Assembly (NCBI GenBank): GCA_951640195.1
Contig: OX621163.1
Location: 806,001 to 870,000, forward strand
DNA length: 64,000 nucleotides
Direction: 5' to 3'
DNA from: Porpolomopsis calyptriformis
Lineage: Eukaryota > Basidiomycota > Agaricomycetes > Agaricales > Hygrophoraceae
This document shows positions 1 through 9,615 of the stretch, piece by piece. The first letter of the stretch is position 1, and the number at the start of each line of letters is the position of its first letter. The position numbers and the translations under genes were made by a program. Under the pieces are notes generated by a model. That model was not told the DNA's origin, searched no databases, and worked only from the letters and a program-made list of their open reading frames with translations.

Positions 1-87
1 GAAAGCATTGATCCTTAGGCAATTCCGGGTTCCTACTAAGAAGTTCCGCCATTCTCGGTCAGAGAGTGGGATTTTCTCTTCATGCTT

Positions 88-306
88 TCAGTCTCCTGTC
101 GAGACCTCATACATATTAGACACCGTAAGCCAGTAGAACCAGCAAAAGCCAAAACCGCTCACCAGCCACAGAGTGAGAGCAGCAGATTTGAGCCTCTCCA
201 TTATTCTGTCTTTCAGAGTGCCAAGAGCCTCATCTTGATCAATCTTGACTTTAAAGACGTTCGAGCGATCGCCAAGTTGATTTCGAGCATGACCTTTAGA
301 CGTCAA
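88..306 (-). pseudogene. Possible remnant of a Crinkler-type ubiquitin-like header
   Basis: A short reading frame contains SNVFKVKIDQDEALGTLKDR followed by LKSAALTLWLV. The pattern (NVF-x-V-x-I, then a TLK-x-x-I helix, then L-x-LWLV) resembles the N-terminal ubiquitin-like header of Crinkler (CRN) proteins, which fungi carry in variable numbers. No in-frame ATG precedes it; the frame opens at a TTG. After a possible donor at the end of LWL (GTGAGC) I find only a few in-frame codons before a stop. This is therefore either a decayed fragment or the 5' part of a gene I cannot complete. It could also be chance similarity. Confidence 0.25.
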
Positions 307-445
307 GACGCTATGAAACCAAAATCTGACGCCTGAACATTTTTTTGTTTATGTTACCACAATCGAGGTCGTTACGAAGTACATTCGCAGAAAGGAAGCA
401 TGGGGCAAATTGTTCTCCGGAGCAGAAGTTAAAAAACGTGACAGA

Positions 446-1477
446 CTACGGGTAGAGTGGAATATTGTTACCCTCGACCCACGCGGTACCATTCCAGGCC
501 CATTCCTTGATACCACCCGTGCGCTGGAAGTACAACCTAATCTGCACTTGATCCGGGAGGTCGTCATCCTGCCATAGAATGGCACCAATACCAGAATCAG
601 TCACCGCCGCGGTGGTGATAGTCGTTGTGGGGTACCAACGTCCTCTAAAAGCAGTTTCGACAACCTCGTTCTTTTCGTTGATAGCGTAAACTCGGAGTTC
701 CACGTCATCCCAGCCAATAACAGCCATCGCTGCCCCAGGGCGGAAGACGCCCTGTGGGGCGAATGAGCCTGTGAATGCAAAGCTTGTGTCAGCATTCGTG
801 ATGGAAAACGTAAACTTTGTCATTTATTCACCTTGAAGCCAAGGGCCAGTGGTGGACGAGGAGAGCATTTCTTTAAGTTTCAAAGTGGGGTCTTGAAAAT
901 AAATCCACCAGGTATCAGGTAATCCATCCACACCGCTTAACGCAGCAAGGGAAGTCCCGGGTGTTGCGGTAGCGATATGGCGAGGGGACTTGTACCATTT
1001 GTCGAGAAGTTGCAGTTCTTGGATGGTGTGGTCCGGAGCTTGGAAGTAGACTCGAAATTGCAATCCGTTGACTTCGGACTTGGATGCAGCAAGCTGGGAG
1101 AATGGGGCAGCTTGGAAGTTATAACGACGGAGGCTGCCGTCAACCCAAACCGCTCCTTCATAGGCACGCTCGCAGACATAGTCGTTGGTATCGAGGTAAA
1201 ATAGACGAATCTATTGTGAGAAAATGAGATGAAGGGTGAATAGAAAAGAATGGTGAGGTCTAACCTGAGTTCCAGCAGCCCAAGAGACGACAGCGATGGG
1301 CGAGTTAAGCTTAGCAGCAACAACGTCGCCATTGCTACGAAGGTTCCATCCTCTGATAGAATCATAGAATGTCTGTTTCACCTCGTCGCTGGTGTACTGA
1401 TAATAGACGCGGATGTGCAAGCCAATGTCGTCGTTGAACTTGGTAGAACAAAGGGTGGTCTTGTTGAGAATGGGCAT
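446..1477 (-). CDS. Fungal fucose-specific lectin (AAL/FleA family)
   Basis: Predicted 304-residue lectin in three exons: 1477-1265, 1210-832 and 768-446, with introns of 54 and 63 nt. The product has the repeated blade signatures of the six-bladed fucose lectins of Aleuria and Aspergillus: IRVYYQ, IRLFYLD, FRVYFQ, WWIYFQD, LRVYAIN and IRLYFQ, each followed by an acidic or aromatic stretch (for example KEWAWNGTAWVEG near the C terminus). The total length matches the roughly 310-315 residues of the family. There is no signal peptide, as expected for these cytosolic or unconventionally released lectins, which bind L-fucose glycans in defence or recognition. A TAA followed by ATG at 823-828 looks like two tandem genes, but it lies inside the second intron; removing that intron joins WLQ to GSFAPQG in frame. 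Confidence 0.85.
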
Positions 1478-2123
1478 TGTGAGAGAAGTTTTTTTTCGAT
1501 GAAGCGGGGGTTGCTGCTATTGGCCCAGGCAAGGTCACTTTTATACTGTTCTGGACGAAATTTGGGGGTGAACAGAACCGGGGATTTCTTGCAGCCGAGT
1601 GAAATGAGGCGATAGCGTGTAGTCGTAGACAAGATCAGCTGGCGGTGATTCCACGACAGCTCCACAGTGGCTAGCTTGAGAACCTCCTTGGATGTCTTTG
1701 AAGATTCATTTGTTACCATTAACGTTGCCGAAGCATAGAGAAAACGACGTGTTATGTGCCAATGCATCAGGTGAATGCGACTAGGCAACAGGAAGGCCAC
1801 CTTTGTGTGGGACCTGGGGAAATTGAAGTGATCGAGGGCATCGATGAAATCTCTCCGAATGTCTTGAAACCAGTAAACACCGGTTATTCGGAAATTCAAG
1901 TGCTTTCTGAAATGTTTTTCCTATAGCCTCATCGGCGTTGGTACGCACCAGCCGCAATTGAGATCATTTGAAGGATTGAAAGGGCCATCATGGTGAGATT
2001 AGGGAACGGCCGATCTCGCAGTCAACCCCAGCCATGATGACCGGTGAATATAATTCTGGTCGGAGTTCAACTGGCTGATCTCGTCTTCACCTCGTCGCGG
2101 GGCACTTGAAACGGTGCTCGAAA
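1478..2123. other. Divergent intergenic region, lectin / NDUFAF3
   Basis: 646 bp between two divergent start codons, so it should hold both promoters. Open frames here (for example minus strand 1378-1899) overlap lectin exon 1 and show no recognisable protein. I see no repeat or RNA gene. Confidence 0.5.
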
Positions 2124-2737
2124 ATGATTCGACCATTCTATATCCTGGGTCGGCGAGCGTTTCATACGACTGCCGCAGTCAGAAACCGTCCAACCACCTT
2201 GACAAACATCCTCGCCAGCGACACACCTCCTCCGGTACAGGTCGAATCCATAACATCCGACGGTATCCGTCTTGCAGACGGTTTAATCCTGCCATCTGCT
2301 TGTATATTTTTAGAAGGAAAGGTATTTCTATGGGATGTCCCTTCCAGTCTCTGGACAGAATGGAGCAAAGACCATTTCGAGATCTTTCAAATAGTTTATC
2401 CAAGACCAGGTAAATGATGTCCACAGTTGGCATCATCAGCCATGAACTAGCTCTACCGATAGAAATCCTTTTGTTTGGCACTGGAATGAAAGTTGCCCTG
2501 CCACCGCCTTTTATACGCAACCACCTGAATGGACTCGGCATTCAGCTGGACATTATGGATACGGTGAGTTTCCGCAACGGTTCTCCGTAAAAATGAAAAC
2601 GACATTCTTCCTAGCGAAACGCGTGTTCCACATATAACTTACTTGCTGAAGAGGGTCGGCGGGTGGCAGCTGCGTTGCTGCCGCAAGACCCTCGCCGTTG
2701 GGTTAAAAGTAATGACATGAAAGTTAATGTACAGTAA
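2124..2737 (+). CDS. NDUFAF3: Mitochondrial complex I assembly factor NDUFAF3 (Mth938/DUF498 domain)
   Basis: 173-residue protein in three exons (2124-2409, 2451-2563, 2615-2737). The N terminus (MIRPFYILGRRAFHTTAAVR) is basic and hydroxylated, as in a mitochondrial presequence. The Mth938 fold follows: ESITSDGIRLADG, FLWDVP, the glycine turn ILLFGTG after intron 1, and the family signature RNACSTYNLLAEEGRRVAAA in the last exon. Human NDUFAF3 has the same order, including the terminal NAC-x-x-(Y/F)N-x-LxxEGRxVAAALLP stretch. It works with NDUFAF4 in early assembly of the complex I Q-module. The start is the first ATG after an upstream TTG-opened frame. Two further complex I genes lie within 4 kb. 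Confidence 0.9.
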
Positions 2738-2793
2738 GGTAAGAAGCGTATATTATAATCAAAGGTAAACGACACCGAGAGATGTCATACAGT

Positions 2794-3395
2794 TCATTCT
2801 ACTGCCTTCCGTTTTCCCTTGCGGACCGGCAAAACATCCAGTGGGACTTGTGGTACATTCGCTGACTCCTTGGGGACCGGTGAAACATCCAGTGGGACTT
2901 GTGGTACATTCGTTGATTCCTCCTCATCGTCATATAACAACGCTGGTTGTGAAACTTCGACGGGCATTAATTCACCTACGGAAGATCAACAACCGCGGAT
3001 ATTCCGTGATAAAATGTACACTCACCACGCTCGTCTCTGAATCGCAAGAACAAAACCTCCCAATTCGATTGATGAGATTTAATTGGGAGTGAACTGTCCA
3101 ACGGCTCGTAAACTGGCGGCTGTTGTTGCTTCGACTTGTCCTTTTTCAGTTTGCAAATTTCGAAATCTTCCACCCTTGTCACTTTTGGCACATCATCCAC
3201 CTTGTTGACCTCTGAAGTGAGAGCGGACAAAGCCTCCTGCTTAAGAAACGCGACAGTGGTCCACTGCGGGGCTGTCAAAAGGATGGTAAGCTTGTGGGTC
3301 TTGAGAAGTGTCTGGTAGTATTTGAGCGGGCTTTTTGGCGACTATTCGAAGTGAGGTTAGTGCTGAATACGCGCTCAACGAGAGGCACTGACCAT
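2794..3395 (-). CDS. Hypothetical 166-residue protein, possibly ubiquitin-like fold
   Basis: I do not recognise this gene. The in-frame model has three exons: a single-codon ATG exon (3395-3393), then 3341-3026 and 2975-2794, with 50-51 nt introns. The product begins MSPKSPLKYYQTLLKTHKLT, continues with a hydrophobic strand (ILLTAPQWTTVAFLKQEAL), a central strand FEICKLKKDK, and WEVLFLRFRD. The strand and helix order is reminiscent of a beta-grasp (ubiquitin-like) fold, but that is inference. The C terminus has an acidic patch (DDEEES), two 17-residue repeats built on NVPQVPLDV and a basic end (RKGKRKAVE) that could be a nuclear signal. It is transcribed away from NDUFA8, with start codons 51 bp apart. 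Confidence 0.65.
2824..2925 (-). repeat. Two tandem 51-bp coding repeats
   Basis: Two adjacent copies of a 51-bp unit (2824-2874 and 2875-2925) differ at only a few bases. They encode 17-residue units containing NVPQVPLDV near the C terminus of the orphan protein at 2794-3395. A recent in-frame duplication is the simplest explanation. Confidence 0.8.
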
Positions 3396-3446
3396 GTTCG
3401 TCGTTTGACTCTGCTTTGATCACGTGATCGGGTCACTCTTGCCAGG
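3396..3446. promoter_or_regulatory. 51-bp divergent region between two start codons
   Basis: The minus-strand orphan gene starts at 3395 and NDUFA8 starts at 3447 on the plus strand. Both transcripts must begin within or beyond this short segment, so the promoters probably overlap the opposite gene's 5' end. It includes the palindrome CACGTG at 3421-3426, an E-box-like sequence. Confidence 0.5.
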
Positions 3447-4111
3447 ATGAGCGACGGCTCACTTGCATACAAGGATCCCACACCTCTGCCGGATGATATT
3501 CCAAAGGTGGAGGAACTCGGCGCTACAAGTGCACCACTCAAAAGCGCTGCGTTTTTCATCGGGGCGTACTGCAAGGATTACAATGGTGGGTGCACCTATC
3601 ACATTCGTTGGACCTCTCATTGAGATGGAGATTCGATGCGGAAAGAGGATTTTATTCTCTGCAAGCAGGAGAATCGAGACCCGGCACATTGCTTAAAGGA
3701 AGGAAGAAGGGTGACTAGATGTGCGGCCGACTTGTGAGTCTTTCACTCTCACCGCATGAATGATCACTTTCTTGTCCACTTCAGGATAGCAAAAATGAGG
3801 GAGAATTGCTCCCAGCAATTTGACGATCATTGGAACTGCCTTGAACTCCAAAACCATGTATGTACATTCGAATCTCAATTCATGAAATCATCCATGTCAT
3901 TCTATCAGGAGTACTACCGCTGTCGCAAGCCCGAGCGGACGTTTAACAAGTGCATGTTCGAAAGGCTGGTCTGTAATCTTGTTCTCCTTGCACACCAGCA
4001 ACTGAACTTGCGCGAACCCAGGGTTTGGTCAAGACTATCCCCGGGACGCCAGACGGCAAAACGGCCATACATGAGATTGAGAATCCTATATATAAATCCG
4101 TGCAGAAATGA
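3447..4111 (+). CDS. NDUFA8: NADH:ubiquinone oxidoreductase subunit NDUFA8 (PGIV/20.8 kDa)
   Basis: 149-residue accessory subunit of mitochondrial complex I in five exons (3447-3585, 3646-3733, 3785-3857, 3909-3968, 4022-4111). It carries four exact CX9C motifs after splicing: C-KDYNEDFIL-C, C-LKEGRRVTR-C, C-SQQFDDHWN-C and C-RKPERTFNK-C. This is the two-CHCH-domain arrangement characteristic of NDUFA8, which is oxidised by the Mia40 pathway in the intermembrane space and binds the membrane-arm heel. The N-terminal PLPDDIPKVEELG and the end PGTPDGKTAIHEIENP also fit fungal 20.8 kDa subunits. All exon junctions are in frame with GT-AG borders. Confidence 0.93.
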
Positions 4112-4164
4112 GCGGTGTAGATGTACTTTCTCGTAGAGTTTGAGACGCTACTTCATTCCATTTT

Positions 4165-5585
4165 ATGGTCTTCCTTCCTCATCGCTGGATCACCCGCTCA
4201 TTCTCAACACTATGTACAACCGCACCGATTTACGTGTCCAGATCCACCAACCCGTACTTCAATCTGACCTTTGAGGACTGGTTCGTTTTTCTTTCCAAGA
4301 CCGAACATGTTCCAATGGTCTATCAAGGCTTTTCAGACACAAGCCCCCAAACGAACCCCTCCTTTTCGTTTACCGAGACGAGCCATGCGTGGTCATAGGC
4401 CGTAACCAAAATCCATGGACGGAGGCCAATATCTCCAAGATGAGAAGGACGCACACACCGCTCATTCGTCGGCGGAGCGGAGGTGGGACGGTCTATCATG
4501 TACATTCCTTTCCGCGTACGCTCGCCGAGTGTGCCTTCTTGATACCACCCACAGGATCTCGGAAACACCAATTTTTCCATCCATTTCCCTCGGGCATCTT
4601 TCGATCGGAATGTAACCACCCAAATAGTCGTCCGGGCTGTACGTTCGCTCGGGGTAAATGCTCATGCCAACGGGAGGGACGACATTTACGTGGGGATTGG
4701 AAAGATGAGTGCCTTTTTTTTCAAAGGAAAAAGTGTCTCAATGCTGAAACCTCTTTTATCCTCCACGTTTCTGGATCGGCGTACAAGCTTGCCAATCAGC
4801 GAGCTTACCACCATGGCACTATGCTCATTTCAACACGTCTCGGTAGCTTGAGTGACATGCTTCGCTCCAATCAGGTAAGTGACATGACCATTCGATCATC
4901 CCTCTAAGAATTAATGATGCGTTAAAAGGAGAACATGGTCACACGAGGAGTAGCCTCTGTGCGCTCTCCAGTTTGCAACCTACAACAGTTTAATTCCAGC
5001 ATTGATCATGATGTCTTTGCGGATGCTGTTATCCAGGAGTTCCGGAAGGAATATAACATTGACCACATGGTTGGGACATCGCTATTGACTATCACACATA
5101 TATTCATTATACGCGCAGGTACACGCCGTGGAGGAAGATGAACAAGCGAGACGTTTGGAGTATGTTCGCCAAGGCATGGTCGACCTTCGTGTACGTCTTA
5201 TTCTGCCCATCTTATACACTCTCGCTGAATTCGTGGTTTCTAGAGCTGGGAATGGTGTTACGGTCAAACGCCCGAGTTCACTTATACCATCAGCAAGTCA
5301 TTTTTTTGGGGCGACGTTGTGAGTGCCGCTGACCATCAATGCACTCGCTCTGAAAAAGTTCTTCTCTAGACGACGGAAATTCGTTCAAAACGTGGCATCA
5401 TCCTTTCATGCTCGTTTACACATAACCAAAGTGATGCCTCGCTTGACGACGAATTAAATAGTCTCGCCAAGGCCCTCGAGGGCAAGAGATATGGGTTCAT
5501 CGAGGATGCAACTTACCGTGGGCTGGTTGTAGAGAATCGTGGTCACGATGTATGGGATTTCTTGATGCAAGTCATGGATTCCTAG
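4165..5585 (+). CDS. AIM22: Mitochondrial lipoate-protein ligase A / lipoyltransferase (LplA/LIPT1/Aim22 family)
   Basis: 349-residue enzyme in eight exons (4165-4280, 4328-4499, 4555-4704, 4767-4874, 4929-5069, 5119-5190, 5244-5318, 5370-5585). It attaches or transfers lipoyl groups to lysines of the pyruvate and 2-oxoglutarate dehydrogenase E2 subunits and of glycine cleavage H protein. The motifs are in family order: FEDW-LFRHKP, VVIGRNQNPWTE, RRRSGGGTVYHDLGN, NGRDDIYVGIGK-VSGSAYK and AYHHGTMLIST, then the C-terminal SWEWCYGQTPEF segment. The start MVFLPHRWITRSFSTL looks like a mitochondrial presequence. Seven introns are needed. The third is in frame and keeps the conserved Lys of the K-V-S-G-S-A motif (Lys133 in E. 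coli LplA) only if spliced at AT-AC borders. The gene converges on NDUFA1 with 37 bp between stop codons. Confidence 0.9.
4705..4766 (+). other. Predicted AT-AC intron in the lipoate ligase gene
   Basis: Exon 3 ends GGA AAG at 4704 and the next family-consistent exon begins GTT TCT GGA at 4767. The 62-nt interval begins ATGAGT and ends CCAC. It has a CTGAA branch-like sequence followed by a pyrimidine-rich stretch. Apart from the first base it looks like a U2-type donor (GTGAGT). No GT-AG pair here restores the frame while keeping G-K-V-S-G-S-A. Confidence 0.7.
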
Positions 5586-5622
5586 TCCCTCCATTTGAGA
5601 ACGGCAATACCATTTACAAGTC

Positions 5623-6057
5623 TTATCGTGTTTTCTCTGTATACCAAACGCTGTTTGTATCAAATCCCTCTGGAGCTATTGGGTTAGACTACATCAACAG
5701 TGAATGAACACGCTCGGGTCAACATGATAACGAGGATGAACTTACTGTTTGTCCGCGCCGATGTCCTGTCAGACGTTTATCTCGGTCCATCATCATTTCA
5801 TCCCAGGCATCCAGGTTGTATCTCACAGGCTTTTGAAAAGGATGACAATGGGGATGAGCACCGCAGCAAAACGTTCCGCCATGGACAGACGTACCTTTCC
5901 TTGATTTTGAGCTCTCACTGATGTGTTCAAGAGCGTTCCTGCAGCTCCGAACATGAGAGTGACAAGTCCTAATTTCGCAAGGACCGCTTAGATGGAGAAA
6001 ATGGACAGAAAATATGAAGATACCAAATGGAATGAGTGCCTCCCATGGAACAGGCAT
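5623..6057 (-). CDS. NDUFA1: NADH:ubiquinone oxidoreductase subunit NDUFA1 (MWFE)
   Basis: 85-residue single-membrane-span subunit of complex I in four exons (6057-6024, 5968-5895, 5829-5746, 5688-5623). The start MPVPWEALIPFG is the highly conserved N terminus of the fungal homologue. The transmembrane segment LVTLMFGAAGTLL follows, then the matrix or intermembrane tail RYNLDAWDEMMMDRDKRLTG and GQTSNPIAPEGF. The family is about 70-90 residues long, so this is full length. A stop codon after exon 3 read-through disappears when the last intron (GTAAGT to TAG) is removed, giving the family-like SNP-x-AP-x-GF motif. The 3' end faces the lipoate ligase. Confidence 0.92.
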
Positions 6058-6173
6058 GGTGGTCGAATGCTATTTGCGGCAATTTCCTTCTCTTATCATC
6101 TTCACTTCTTGCTGACAGTGATATAGAAAGCGCTACTCGCGAAAATACACTACGACAACACCACTCAAATCAA

Positions 6174-7399
6174 TCAACCATGATGACCTGTTGGAGGCAC
6201 AGCTTGACATCGGATACCTAGGTAAGTAGGTTAACTGACACATATTCACCTTTCCCTTGTTCTCAAAGCTCACCGATATGCCCCATAAACCGGTTCAGGT
6301 TCGTCTCTCGGACAGGATCCTCGGGAAGCCCATGGTCTCTCATCAGTTCCTTCATCTTCTCATCTATAAAAGTAGGGGAACGTATAAGCTTCTCAATCAC
6401 GCTCGTAGTGGTTCAAGTTTCAACAACGTACCGTCGTAGAAAAACAACGACCGTAAATCCGCTGGAAATAGGTTGCTTCTCTTCCCATCAGCCTTCAACA
6501 CGACTTTCAACGGTTCGTCGAGGTCCGAAGCGGGCAGATTGGCATTAATCATCCTACTTTGTCTGGGGTGAACATATATGACGGACTCAGCGAAATGCCA
6601 TGCACGCCGGATCAAGGGACTGACGAGTTTTCGAGTGATCTGGAAATCTCGTGCATCAACTTCTTGCTGTCTTCCGTCTGCTGCTCGAAGGAAACCGGGA
6701 GAAATTCTTTCATTTGGAGATCGACGATTTGCTGTACTTGTCTCTCGATTTCTGTTTTGACTTGCTGGTCAACCTTGAGCCTAATCGTTCACCATCCACG
6801 TCAGTTTGCCGTGTAACGAGGACACCAACTAGGCCATAGTTGAACATTATCAATCACTTGCAGGGCCGCTCTACCACCAATCATTCAAGGCCCTCTTCCC
6901 CGAACGGAGTGCACGTCGGGTTCCGAATGAACTCACTTCGTCTGATCAAAAACTTGCACTGGAAGACTTGTGGTGGCTTTTGTCTTCAACTCCTTGATGG
7001 ATTTCTGGTGAGTCGCGGTGTGTGTCTTTAATTGTTCTATCATTTGTTCGACCTGGGCCAAAGAATCCTTCTAACGCACAAATGTCCAAATCAATCACAT
7101 GCCTCGCAATAACTCGACTCACCACCGATGGCCCCAGGGAAGAGAGCCCTGAGGATTGTTCATTGAAAGTCCCGAACGACTGATCACTGGTGAGAATTTT
7201 GTTTACCAAAATAGAATACAGCGCCTTGGGATTTTCCTCCGCCGAAGAGAGGGGGGGGAAATACGGGGATGCAAAGAGGGTGCAGAACTCACATGTTCTC
7301 CAACGTGTTGTTCATCTGCCCAAGAAGCTCCTGAATCGAGTTTGTTCCGTTCCCACTAGTGGGACTGCTGGAAGCATCGCCGTTGGCTACGGATGACAT
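6174..7399 (-). CDS. Hypothetical coiled-coil protein
   Basis: I do not recognise this gene. A multi-exon model of about 250 residues can be read. It starts MSSVANGDASSSPTSG (exon 7399-7293), then has a Gln/Leu-rich helix (IQELLGQMNNTLEN) and FGTFNEQSSGLSSLGP. Strong coiled-coil stretches follow (DSLAQVEQMIEQLKTH, QKSIKELKTK, DQQVKTEIERQVQQIVDLQM). A C-terminal globular piece reads NLFPADLRSLFFYD and MRDHGLPEDPVRETNLNRFM. The intron near 6925-6785 is long for this locus and may hide a small exon. The pattern suits a structural or kinetochore-like component, but no family call is justified. Confidence 0.55.
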
Positions 7400-7767
7400 T
7401 ATGCAAATTGGGGGTGGGTGTTTGTTTGAGACGAGGAGTGGGCGCTTGGAACTGCGGCGTCCTGCCTCATGGCTTTCACGAGGCGATTTCTAGTCTGCAA
7501 AGCTTATCATATTAAGCTCCCATGTTTCGTATATACAAAAAATTTACGACCCAGCGCATCGGTTCAAGATGTTCATAAAAGTAGCTGCAGTGATCTGCGA
7601 TGGTTCGATATGGATTAATATTACAAAAAGTCCCAGAGTCGAGTTTGACAGATATGCGTCGGAGAGATGAAACGGAGTAAATATTTGCTACAAGTTAAGG
7701 TCCTTTAAACGTCCTGGAGTGGGGTGTGCGCGATACATGAGGAAGAGGGGTAGATATGGTTAAGGTT
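7400..7767. other. Intergenic region, no gene seen
   Basis: 368 bp upstream of the coiled-coil gene and downstream of the next minus-strand gene. It should contain the promoter of the former and the terminator of the latter. Nothing else is recognisable. Confidence 0.4.
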
Positions 7768-8943
7768 CTAGAAGAAATAGTTTGGGACGTAGGTACCGCC
7801 TACAGTGCCGGTCATCTGGCCTTGGGGAAAGTCGAGGTTGCCCGGTGGTACATCCAACCCGTGTGACAACGAACCCAGATGTTCTGCAGGTCGGGAGGGT
7901 GGATAATCATAGTAAAAATCGTGGGCTTGGCACGGATGGTGGGCGGCTCCAACACCGTACCCATGGATGGCAGGAGCCGGTGGGCCATTCTGCGCTGACG
8001 CGGCCAAGCGCGTGGCGCCAGAACCGAGCAGGCGAGCTGATGTGGACTCAACCTGAGGACATATCGGATTGGGCAGCGAGCTTCCTGATGAGATCCAAGG
8101 GTGAATGTCGTTCGAAAACGGCTGTGCCTCCTCATAGGGGACGGGATACGGTGTCTTGATCCCGTGATCGAACTCCGGATGTATGAGCCGCGGGCGCTCC
8201 GGCCAGATGGGATGATATCCCCCTCGCGGGCCATGGCCTTGTATATGAGGGGGGATGCGGCTATTGTTTGATCCTGGAATTGGAGCCATCAACGCCACGC
8301 TATCCTCGTTGCCGCCTACATATTGTGACAGGGTGTCCGTGCCGTACCTGTTTGAGGGACGATCGAACCCGGAGGGAAAGTCAGGCCTCTCGCAAGTCGT
8401 TTGCTTGCGGTAGGCAGCGACCAGAGGCGGCCCCTGAGCCATTCCCACTCCGGGAAAGAGAGAGGCGTGAACGTCGGGCCCGTTTTCAGGATTGAAAAGA
8501 AGAGCCGCGGTCTGGTGAGTATCAAGGCCAGCCCTTCCGACGAAATTGTTGTCGCCGTTACTGCCGACGCCGCTGTGGAAGGACGAGGGTGGGGGTTGGT
8601 TTGGAATAAGACCCGGTGGAAGAAGACAATCGGTTGACACGGAATTCGAATTTGACGGAGATGCCGAAAAGGATGGACTACGAGAGATTTGACCCTCAGC
8701 AGCAGAGGGAGAGTGTTGCTCGTGGGTCCAGTCAGCTTCCAGCTCGCCGGTCTTCCCCTCGGTTGCCTCTGTGGCAGTGCGTGAGGGACACCATTTCTCG
8801 CCCCACACGACGAGCTAAAAAAAATGGGGTTAGCTCATTAGGATTTGCATCAATGGCGCAATAGCGATGGTGATCAATCTACTAACGTGGTGCTTCATAA
8901 ACCGTAGACTTCCACCGATATTACGAGGAGAATACGCTGGCAT
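7768..8943 (-). CDS. Hypothetical Pro/Ser/Gly-rich disordered protein
   Basis: 367 residues in two exons (8943-8887 and 8814-7768). The N terminus MPAYSPRNIGGSLRFMKHH joins LVVWGEKWCPSRTATEAT across a 72-nt intron with a T-rich 3' end. This short Trp/Cys-containing N terminus is the only ordered-looking part. The rest is low complexity: rich in Pro, Gly, Ser, Asn and His with no membrane segment. I do not recognise a domain. Such proteins in basidiomycetes are often nuclear or regulatory, but the sequence here does not show that. Several shadow frames exist on the opposite strand because the exon is GC-rich. Confidence 0.6.
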
Positions 8944-9615
8944 GCAGAGAAAGAGTTGGAGGGGACAGACAAGAAGGAAACGAACGCGCGGTAGAAGAGA
9001 CTAGACTGCTGCCGGCAAGCGAGTCATCCTGGAGTTTTATCAATGTTGAAGTATGGACCCACAAAAGCATAGCCCAAACTGAGGTATGTTAGCAGGCAGG
9101 CACATCGCTTGGAGGCCGGCTGGCCATGCACGGCAGATATTTAATGCCCAGATCATTGTGTACACCCCACAACCCTTTCTGACCTATCGAAAAGCAGAGT
9201 GAGCGAGAGAGACTACGCTGGTAGACCTACCAGTCTTTGCGGCCATTGACCAGGATCGGACTCGGAGATCAATGATCTATGTTCGACTTCTTTACGGAAC
9301 CGCTTGCCTCCGTTCTGGTTCGGAATTGACCAATGAGGACATCTGATAACGGATTTGCCTGTCTCGTCAGGTTTCAACAACCATGTGAGGGTACAATAAC
9401 GGTTGCGCCGAACATCCTGATGACGATTTCGGCAAAGACCAGTGTGTACCAGCGGCACGAGGCAGTCACGGAACAGCACTCTCACTCACACATCAGGACA
9501 TGGCAATCGAATGCATCAAGCTTTTGTTGGGTAATCCATTTACACTCTAAAAGGGATGGGATAGATAAATGCGATGGGGACAATACTTCAGGGGACTTTC
9601 AATACATGTTTTCCT
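8944..9615. other. Intergenic region, no gene seen
   Basis: 672 bp between two minus-strand genes. Short open frames (for example minus 9213-9485) show no family resemblance or plausible splice continuation. Confidence 0.4.

Noticed and set aside
446..1063. Two tandem lectin genes, one ending at 824 and another starting at 823
   Set aside because: The TAA-ATG overlap lies inside a 63-nt intron (GTGAAT to CACAG). Splicing gives one 304-residue lectin of family length.
1378..1899. 173-residue open frame on the minus strand
   Set aside because: Overlaps lectin exon 1 in another frame, low-quality composition, no recognisable motif.
7782..8637. Open frames on the plus strand opposite the disordered protein at 7768-8943
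   Set aside because: GC-rich shadow frames; the minus-strand exon is continuous and has a consistent upstream exon.
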